This document shows, one piece after another, positions 58,119-64,000 of a DNA stretch of 64,000 nucleotides. Numbering within the stretch: the first letter of the stretch is position 1; each line of letters starts with the position of its first letter. The DNA is from Cryobacterium psychrophilum (GTDB taxonomy: Bacteria > Actinomycetota > Actinomycetes > Actinomycetales > Microbacteriaceae). A program made the position numbers and the translations under genes. The DNA is taken from NCBI RefSeq assembly GCF_004365915.1, contig NZ_SODI01000001.1, positions 1,612,001 to 1,676,000 of the forward strand. Direction: 5' to 3'. The notes beneath the pieces were generated by a model. It worked only from the letters and a program-made list of their open reading frames with translations. It had not been told where the DNA came from and ran no database searches.

Positions 58119-59603
58119 ATGTTCACGACGGTGAAGTCCGGAGCTGAGATGGTCGCCCTGCTACTGCAGGCCGGCGAACTCGTCACGGCCGCCCTCGCCG
58201 GAGTGCAGTTCAGCCTCCTCGATGATGACGATGCACTCAGCGTGATGGGCGCGTTGGAGGCCGTGGGGCGTCGGGTGGATGGTGGCCGGATCAGCTCCGC
58301 CGCCAACGTGGCTTTTCGCGCCGACTCCGGCCTCGGTCATGACTCGCTCGCGTGGAAGAACGGATGCCGCGGCAAGTTCGAACTGATCACCGGGGTGACG
58401 CGTATCTCGAGTAGCGAGGCGAAGCGGCGGATGCGCCTCGGCGGCACCATCACCGGGGTCTCGTCCGCGACCAGCGGACTGGTCGGGCAGGTCATGCCGG
58501 TGCGGCACCCCGCCGTCGCCGAGAGTCTGGCCGCCGGGGAACTCGGGGTCGACGCCGCCGACGTGATCGTCACCGCACTCGAACAGATCTCGACCCGGGT
58601 CGCCCCGGACGACCTCGACCGGGCCGAACGCGCCCTGGTGGCGTCGGCGACGGGGGCGATCACCGCCGAGACCGAGGGCCTCCCGGGTGCGGGGATCGCG
58701 TTCAGTGCCGACCTCATTCGGGCGCAGGCCCACGAATGGGCGGCGATGCTCGACCCTGATGGGGCGGCGCCGAGCGACGACAAGACGGCCGCGAAGAGCA
58801 CGTTCGGGTTCGGGCTCCTGCGGGATGGGCTGTATCCGCTGCGCGGCGGTGTGACGCCCGACCTTCGCGGCGTGATGAACGGGGTGTTCAACACGTTCCT
58901 CAGTGCCCACGCGGCACCGGCGTTTCCGTCGGCGGAGGACCAGGCGCGCCTGGAGGCCGGGGAACTCATCCCCGGCGCCGAAGAAGCCGTCGATGACCGT
59001 ACCGGCGGGGAGAAGTGCGCCGACATTCTGCGGGCGGTGTTCGAGAAGACCGCCCGAGACCCGAAAACCCCGACCATGGGCGGCGCGGCGCCCGTCGTGA
59101 TGGTGCACGTGAACGCCCGCGACCTGAAGAACGGTCGCGGCGTCGGCTGGATCGACGGCGTGGACGCCCCGATCAGCCTTCGCAGCGTAAACCAGCGGCT
59201 GTGCGCGGGCGGCTACCAGCAGGTCATCATCGGCGACGACGGTCACGTACTGCACCTCGGAGCGAAGGAACGCTTCTTCAGCCCCGCCCAGCGCCGCGCG
59301 ATCGCCGCCCGCGACGGCGGCTGCGTCATCCCCGGCTGCAAAATCGCCGCCGCCTGGTGCGAGGTGCACCACGTGATTCCGTGGCAATCTCAGGGAAAGA
59401 CCGACGTGGAAAACGGTGTTCTGTTGTGCTGGTTCCACCACCACACCATTGACACCGCCGGGTGGGACATCCGAATGATCACCGGCCGCCCCCACCTGCG
59501 CGGCCCGGTGCTCTTCGACCCCACTCGAACCTGGCGGCCCGCCGCCACCCACCGCGCCAATACGCCCAGCAGCGATCCGCCGTGGAGCCGGTCGAAGCAG
59601 TAG
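58119..59603 (+). CDS. DUF222/HNH endonuclease-domain protein (13E12 repeat family)
   Basis: 494 aa. The large N-terminal DUF222 helical region (about 30-330, with VGRRVDGGRISSAANVAF and STFGFGLLRDGLYPLRGGVTP) is followed by an HNH nuclease (about 395-445): RDGGCVIPGCKI, CEVHHVIPWQ, NGVLLCWFHHHTID with zinc-type Cys/His. Such proteins are multicopy in actinobacteria and behave like selfish or recombination-related genes. TAAAAT lies 6 nt before the ATG, so the transcript is probably leaderless. Confidence 0.92.
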   Translation: MFTTVKSGAEMVALLLQAGELVTAALAGVQFSLLDDDDALSVMGALEAVGRRVDGGRISSAANVAFRADSGLGHDSLAWKNGCRGKFELITGVTRISSSEAKRRMRLGGTITGVSSATSGLVGQVMPVRHPAVAESLAAGELGVDAADVIVTALEQISTRVAPDDLDRAERALVASATGAITAETEGLPGAGIAFSADLIRAQAHEWAAMLDPDGAAPSDDKTAAKSTFGFGLLRDGLYPLRGGVTPDLRGVMNGVFNTFLSAHAAPAFPSAEDQARLEAGELIPGAEEAVDDRTGGEKCADILRAVFEKTARDPKTPTMGGAAPVVMVHVNARDLKNGRGVGWIDGVDAPISLRSVNQRLCAGGYQQVIIGDDGHVLHLGAKERFFSPAQRRAIAARDGGCVIPGCKIAAAWCEVHHVIPWQSQGKTDVENGVLLCWFHHHTIDTAGWDIRMITGRPHLRGPVLFDPTRTWRPAATHRANTPSSDPPWSRSKQ

Positions 59604-59650
59604 ACCGTGACGAGGGTGTTGGGTTTGAGTCTGTTGTCGCCGGTGAACAG

Positions 59651-59686
59651 CGAAGGGCCCGACGGAGTATTCCGTCGGGCCCTTCG
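59651..59686. terminator. Bidirectional terminator between convergent genes
   Basis: A perfect 16-bp stem (CGAAGGGCCCGACGGA and complement) with loop GTAT between the stops of the HNH gene and clpC. Symmetric, so it can serve both strands. Confidence 0.9.
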
Positions 59687-59699
59687 TTACTGCGTGTGG

Positions 59700-62225
59700 C
59701 TAGTCGCTCGTGATGGCGAGGTCCGGGGTACCCGGGCCCGTGCCAACGCTCGCCGTTGTGTTCACGCCGACACCCACCGCGTCGTCACGCGTCGTGGTGG
59801 TGAAGACGAACGCGCCGTCGGCCCAGTCAACGTCAACGTGGTCTCCCGCGTTCAGCTCGCCCTGCAGGATCTTCTCCGACAGACGGTCCTCCACCTCACG
59901 CTGGATGGCCCGACGCAGCGGACGCGCTCCGAGAGTGGGATCGAAGCCGATCTCGATGAGGCGCTCCTTGGCGGCCAGTGTGAGGTCCACCGTCATGTCG
60001 CGGTCGAGCAGACGCACGCCGAGACGCTTGATGAACAGGTCCACGATCTGAAGCAACTCGGGCTTCGTCAGCTGCGGGAAGACGATGATCTCGTCCACGC
60101 GGTTGAGGAACTCGGGCTTGAAGTTCTTCTTCAGCTCGTCTTTCACCTTGCCGGCCATACGCTCATAGCCCGTGGTGGAGTCACCCTCGAGCTGGAAACC
60201 AACGGGTCCACCGCTGATGTCTTTCGTGCCGAGGTTGGTGGTCATGATGATCACGGTGTTCTTGAAGTCAACAACGCGACCCTGGCCATCCGTCAGACGT
60301 CCCTCTTCCAGAATCTGGAGGAGCGAGTTGAAGATGTCGGGGTGAGCCTTCTCGATCTCATCGAACAGCACCACGGAGAACGGCTTGCGGCGCACCTTCT
60401 CGGTGAGCTGGCCACCCTCTTCGAAGCCGACGAATCCGGGAGGGGCACCGAACAGACGCGAGACGGTGTGCTTCTCGCCGTACTCACTCATGTCGAGCGA
60501 GATCATGGCGGCCTCGTCATCGAACAGGAACTCGGCGAGCGCCTTGGCGAGCTCGGTCTTGCCCACACCGGTGGGTCCGGCGAAGACGAAGGAACCCGAC
60601 GGACGCTTCGGGTCCTTGAGCCCGGCACGGGTGCGACGGATGGTCTTGGCGAGCGCCGAGATGGCCTGTTCCTGACCGATGACGCGCTGGTGCAGGGCCT
60701 TCTCCATGAACACGAGGCGAGCGGACTCTTCCTCGGTCAGCTTGAAGACGGGGATGCCGGTGGCCTGGGCCAGAACCTCGGCGATCAGACCCTCATCAAC
60801 AACAGCCGTGGACTTGACGTCGCCCGACTTCCACTTTTTCTCCAGGCGCAGGCGCTCTCCGAGGAGGTTCTTCTCCTCGTCGCGCAGTCCGGCAGCCTTC
60901 TCGAAGTCCTGCTCCTCAATCGCGAGCTCCTTCTTGGAGCGAACGACGGCGATCTTCTCATCGAATTCGCGCAGCTCGGGCGGGCTCGACAGGATCGACA
61001 GACGCAGGCGGGCGCCAGCCTCGTCGATCAGGTCGATGGCCTTGTCCGGCAGGAACCGGTCGGAGACGTAGCGGTCAGCGAGGTTCGCCGCGGCGACGAG
61101 TGCACCATCGGTGATCGACACCTTGTGGTGCGCCTCGTAGCGGTCGCGCAGGCCCTTCAGAATGTTGATCGTGTGGGGCAGCGACGGTTCGTTCACCTGG
61201 ATCGGCTGGAAGCGGCGCTCGAGCGCGGCATCCTTCTCGAAGTGCTTGCGGTACTCATCGAGCGTGGTGGCACCAATGGTCTGCAGTTCACCGCGGGCCA
61301 GCAGGGGCTTCAAAATGCTGGCGGCGTCGATGGCGCCCTCGGCGGCACCCGCACCCACGAGGGTGTGGATCTCGTCGATGAAGACGATGATGTCACCACG
61401 CGTGCGGATCTCCTTGGTGACCTTTTTCAGTCGCTCTTCGAAGTCACCGCGGTAGCGGCTGCCAGCGATGAGCGAGCCGAGGTCGAGCGAGTAGAGCTGC
61501 TTGTCCTTCAGCGTCTCGGGGACATCGCCCTTGACGATCGCCTGGGCGAGGCCCTCAACGACGGCCGTCTTACCGACACCGGGTTCACCGATGAGCACAG
61601 GGTTGTTCTTGGTACGCCGAGACAGGATCTGCATGACCCGCTCGATCTCCTTCTCGCGCCCGATGACCGGGTCGAGTTTGTTGTCGCGGGCGGACTGCGT
61701 GAGGTTCCGACCGAACTGGTCGAGAACCTGGCTGCCCGCCGTGTTGGCGGTCTGCTCGTTGGCGCCGACCTGCACCTGCTCCTTGCCCTGGTAACCAGAA
61801 AGGAGCTGAATGACCTGCTGGCGCACCCGGTTGAGGTCTGCACCGAGCTTCACGAGCACCTGGGCAGCAACGCCCTCACCCTCACGAATGAGGCCGAGCA
61901 GAATGTGCTCGGTACCGATGTAGTTGTGGCCAAGCTGCAGCGCTTCGCGCAGGCTCAACTCAAGAACCTTCTTCGCACGCGGCGTGAAGGGGATGTGGCC
62001 GGTGGGCTGCTGCTGCCCCTGACCGATAATGTCCTGAACCTGCTCGCGCACGGCATCCAGCGAGATGCCGAGGCTCTCCAGAGCCTTCGCAGCGACGCCT
62101 TCACCCTCGTGAATCAGCCCGAGCAGAATGTGCTCCGTACCGATGTAGTTGTGGTTGAGCATCTTGGCCTCTTCCTGGGCCAAAACGACGACGCGACGAG
62201 CTCGGTCGGTAAATCTCTCAAACAT
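59700..62225 (-). CDS. clpC: ClpC, AAA+ unfoldase of the Clp protease
   Basis: 841 aa. Two N-terminal Clp repeats ([34 protein letters not shown] twice), D1 ATPase (Walker [10 protein letters not shown]), a UVR/M domain ([24 protein letters not shown]), D2 ATPase (Walker [13 protein letters not shown]) and a C-terminal D2 small domain. It unfolds substrates for ClpP. Actinobacterial ClpC is usually essential. A core gene; no Clp partner is in the window. Confidence 0.97.
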   Translation of the reverse strand: MFERFTDRARRVVVLAQEEAKMLNHNYIGTEHILLGLIHEGEGVAAKALESLGISLDAVREQVQDIIGQGQQQPTGHIPFTPRAKKVLELSLREALQLGHNYIGTEHILLGLIREGEGVAAQVLVKLGADLNRVRQQVIQLLSGYQGKEQVQVGANEQTANTAGSQVLDQFGRNLTQSARDNKLDPVIGREKEIERVMQILSRRTKNNPVLIGEPGVGKTAVVEGLAQAIVKGDVPETLKDKQLYSLDLGSLIAGSRYRGDFEERLKKVTKEIRTRGDIIVFIDEIHTLVGAGAAEGAIDAASILKPLLARGELQTIGATTLDEYRKHFEKDAALERRFQPIQVNEPSLPHTINILKGLRDRYEAHHKVSITDGALVAAANLADRYVSDRFLPDKAIDLIDEAGARLRLSILSSPPELREFDEKIAVVRSKKELAIEEQDFEKAAGLRDEEKNLLGERLRLEKKWKSGDVKSTAVVDEGLIAEVLAQATGIPVFKLTEEESARLVFMEKALHQRVIGQEQAISALAKTIRRTRAGLKDPKRPSGSFVFAGPTGVGKTELAKALAEFLFDDEAAMISLDMSEYGEKHTVSRLFGAPPGFVGFEEGGQLTEKVRRKPFSVVLFDEIEKAHPDIFNSLLQILEEGRLTDGQGRVVDFKNTVIIMTTNLGTKDISGGPVGFQLEGDSTTGYERMAGKVKDELKKNFKPEFLNRVDEIIVFPQLTKPELLQIVDLFIKRLGVRLLDRDMTVDLTLAAKERLIEIGFDPTLGARPLRRAIQREVEDRLSEKILQGELNAGDHVDVDWADGAFVFTTTTRDDAVGVGVNTTASVGTGPGTPDLAITSD

Positions 62226-62379
62226 ATGATCGCTCCCTTGGCGCCAGGGCAGTTGGTGCCGTTACATCGAGAATAACGAGACTGCGCGGGCAATGGGCCG
62301 ATGTTCGCCCTAGGCGTGACGGATGCTTATCCCGCCCCCTCTTGCGGGGCCCCACCGACGACGTAAATCGACGACGTCG

Positions 62380-63843
62380 CTACTGCACGGCGGAGGTCAG
62401 CCGGGCGAGATTGTCGAGCACGGTGGAACGCAGCGACTGCTTCATCCACGCCTCGAGGGTGAGCTCACGACTGTTCGCCCGGTAACCGTCCTCGACCGCA
62501 CGCAGCTCCTGCACGAACGACTCCCCGCGCACCATGAGCGACACCTCCATGTTCAGGCTGAAGGAACGCTGGTCCATGTTGCTCGAGCCGATCACGGCAA
62601 CGTCGTCGTCGATCGTGAAGTGCTTGGCATGCAGGATGTACGGTGCCTTGTACATGTAGATCTTCACCCCGGCCCGCAGCAGTTCCTCATAGTACGAACG
62701 CTGCGCGTGGTAGACGAGCGCCTGGTCGCCGATCTCCGACACGAACAGTTCCACGTGCAGGCCCCGCTGGGTGGCGGTCGTGATTGCGTACATCATGGCC
62801 TCGTCCGGAACGAAGTAGGGGCTCGTGATGACGATGCGGTTCTGGGCGTAGTACAGCAGAGCCAGGAACAGTCGTAGGTTGTTTTCGCCTGTGAACCCGG
62901 GGCCGCTCGGCACCACCTGGCAATCGAGGGCAGCGCTGCCAATCTGCGGGTGTACCGGTTCCACATCGCGCGTGAGCAACTCGTTGGTCTCGCTGTACCA
63001 GTCGGTGATGAAGATGGCGTTGAGCCCTGCCACGATCGGGCCCTCGACCCGGGTCATGAGGTCTTTCCATTGCAGGCCCCGGCGAATGTTGCGGCGAATG
63101 TTGTAGGACCGGTCAATGATGTTCTGCGAGCCCATGAAGCCCACGATGCCGTCCACGATGAGGAGTTTGCGATGGTTGCGCAGGTCTGGGCGCTGCCATT
63201 TTCCTTTGAGGGGCTGCAACGGCAACATGAGTTCCCAGTGCACCCCGGACGCGGTCATCCGCTTCTTGGTGCGCCCGAACCCCGGCTTGCGCAGGCATTG
63301 CAGGTGGTCCATGAGCACGCGTACGGTCACGCCGCGCGCGACGGCCCGTTCCATGGCGTCGAAGAACGGGGCCGTGGTGTCGTCGAGGGAGAGGATGTAG
63401 AACTCCACGTGCACGTACTTCGTCGCCGCATCGATGTCCGCGATCATTGCGTCGAACGCGTCCTGGTACCCGCCGATCAGGCTCGCGCTGTTGTCACCCA
63501 CGAGCGGCATCGCCCCGAGGTTGCGGTTGAGTTCCACCACGGATTCCAGCCAGGTCGGCCACGGATGGTCGCGCTGCACGCGTTCCACTCCCTCGGTGCT
63601 TTCGAGGATGAACTGGTTGATCTCGGCCTGCATCGCGAGCCGCTTCTTCGGCAGGGTGCGGTAACCGATGAGCAGGAACAGCAGCACTCCCACATAGGGA
63701 ATGAAGAAGATCGTCAGCAGCCAGGCCATGCCCGACATGGGCCGCCGATTGCGCGGCACGACGATGATCGCCACCACCCTGACAGCGAAGTCAACGACGA
63801 AGGCCAGAAGAACGACGATGGTCGTTCCATCGATGCCGAACAT
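62380..63843 (-). CDS. cls: Cardiolipin synthase (phospholipase D superfamily)
   Basis: 487 aa. Two N-terminal TM helices (PLDc_N domain, about 8-27 and 40-60), then two HKD motifs: HRKLLIVDGIVGFMGS (about 227) and HAKHFTIDDDVAVIGSSNMD (about 400). It makes cardiolipin at the inner membrane from phosphatidylglycerol. Start at ATG 63843 with no gene coupling visible other than the partial gene 5 bp upstream. Confidence 0.95.
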   Translation of the reverse strand: MFGIDGTTIVVLLAFVVDFAVRVVAIIVVPRNRRPMSGMAWLLTIFFIPYVGVLLFLLIGYRTLPKKRLAMQAEINQFILESTEGVERVQRDHPWPTWLESVVELNRNLGAMPLVGDNSASLIGGYQDAFDAMIADIDAATKYVHVEFYILSLDDTTAPFFDAMERAVARGVTVRVLMDHLQCLRKPGFGRTKKRMTASGVHWELMLPLQPLKGKWQRPDLRNHRKLLIVDGIVGFMGSQNIIDRSYNIRRNIRRGLQWKDLMTRVEGPIVAGLNAIFITDWYSETNELLTRDVEPVHPQIGSAALDCQVVPSGPGFTGENNLRLFLALLYYAQNRIVITSPYFVPDEAMMYAITTATQRGLHVELFVSEIGDQALVYHAQRSYYEELLRAGVKIYMYKAPYILHAKHFTIDDDVAVIGSSNMDQRSFSLNMEVSLMVRGESFVQELRAVEDGYRANSRELTLEAWMKQSLRSTVLDNLARLTSAVQ

Positions 63844-63848
63844 TCGAA

Positions 63849-64000
63849 TCAGGTGACGGGCTTGTCGAGACCGAGGCGCGCACGCTCTTCGGCCTCGATC
63901 TGGGCATAAACCTTACGTTCGGTGCGGTCGGCGTGGAGAATCGAGCGCAGCAGCATCCAGAACAGCAGCCCCAGAAAAATGGTGGGGATTACTGAAAAGA
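63849..64000 (-). CDS. Partial small membrane protein (5' end beyond the window)
   Basis: The last 50 codons are present: a TM segment (VIPTIFLGLLFWMLL), then RSILHADRTERKVYAQIEAEERARLGLDKP and stop TGA at 63849-63851. One TM helix followed by a basic/acidic coiled tail fits a small actinobacterial membrane protein. It lies 5 bp upstream of cls, so the two are probably co-transcribed. Family not recognised. Confidence 0.6.
   Translation of the reverse strand, partial: FSVIPTIFLGLLFWMLLRSILHADRTERKVYAQIEAEERARLGLDKPVT

Noticed and set aside
59607..62276. Long plus-strand open frame opposite clpC
   Set aside because: Antisense shadow of a highly conserved gene; no motifs or start signals.

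Overview
The window is high-GC chromosomal DNA from an actinobacterium, most probably of the family Microbacteriaceae (inference). Supporting signs are the RadA, ClpC and cardiolipin-synthase backbone genes, a DUF222/HNH (13E12-type) gene, an actinorhodopsin-type proton pump, several apparently leaderless promoters (a TANNNT box 6-7 nt before ATG), and an intergenic repeat of the kind scattered through Microbacteriaceae genomes.

Region 1 (1-24.6 kb) is chromosomal accessory DNA. A copper-trafficking set (CopC, PCu(A)C chaperone, Tat-exported DyP peroxidase) is followed by a divergent persulfide/sulfide set resembling the staphylococcal cst operon. One arm holds a CstB-like metallo-beta-lactamase/rhodanese, a HoxN/NixA-type Ni/Co permease, a rhodanese and TauE; the other holds thioredoxin and an MFS transporter. 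Two CsoR/CstR-type operators lie between the arms, but no repressor gene is present. Next come a branched-chain amino acid (Liv) ABC importer with a fused LivM-LivG and a TetR-type operator, an MhqO/MhqD-like quinone-detoxification pair, an APC permease, and copZ divergent from a csoR destroyed by IS110 and ISL3 debris. An actinorhodopsin, a TetR gene divergent from a frameshifted fadD, and a MazEF pair close the region.

Region 2 (24.69-48.39 kb) is a genomic island in the 3' end of a tRNA-Ser(CGA) gene. It is bounded by a 38-bp att repeat, carries 25-bp arm-type repeats just inside both ends, and has a tyrosine integrase near the tRNA. Cargo includes a class II Fic protein, a GntR/YtrA-type regulator with its membrane-protein partner, GNAT and VOC genes sharing a duplicated promoter and first codons, ParDE, MarR, an alpha/beta-hydrolase/TetR/DUF4260 cassette between 74-bp direct repeats, and several unknown secreted or membrane proteins. 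Inside the island is a nested insertion: a nidogen/SGNH secreted-protein gene is cut by an IS3-family element, which is split by an IS21-family element (5-bp duplication), whose istA is split by a recombinase-in-trio (RIT) element. The RIT end carries a 34-bp perfect palindrome, and a near-identical palindrome sits about 2.2 kb away at the other broken edge of the IS3 remnant.

Region 3 (48.4-64 kb) is core-like chromosome: tRNA-Ser, SGNH hydrolase, radA, an SseB-like protein, a DUF4232-like secreted protein, a 1584-residue secreted nuclease/5'-nucleotidase, an ArgA-like acetyltransferase, a DUF222/HNH protein, clpC, cardiolipin synthase and the end of a small membrane-protein gene running off the window. 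No rRNA, CRISPR array or phage structural genes were seen.
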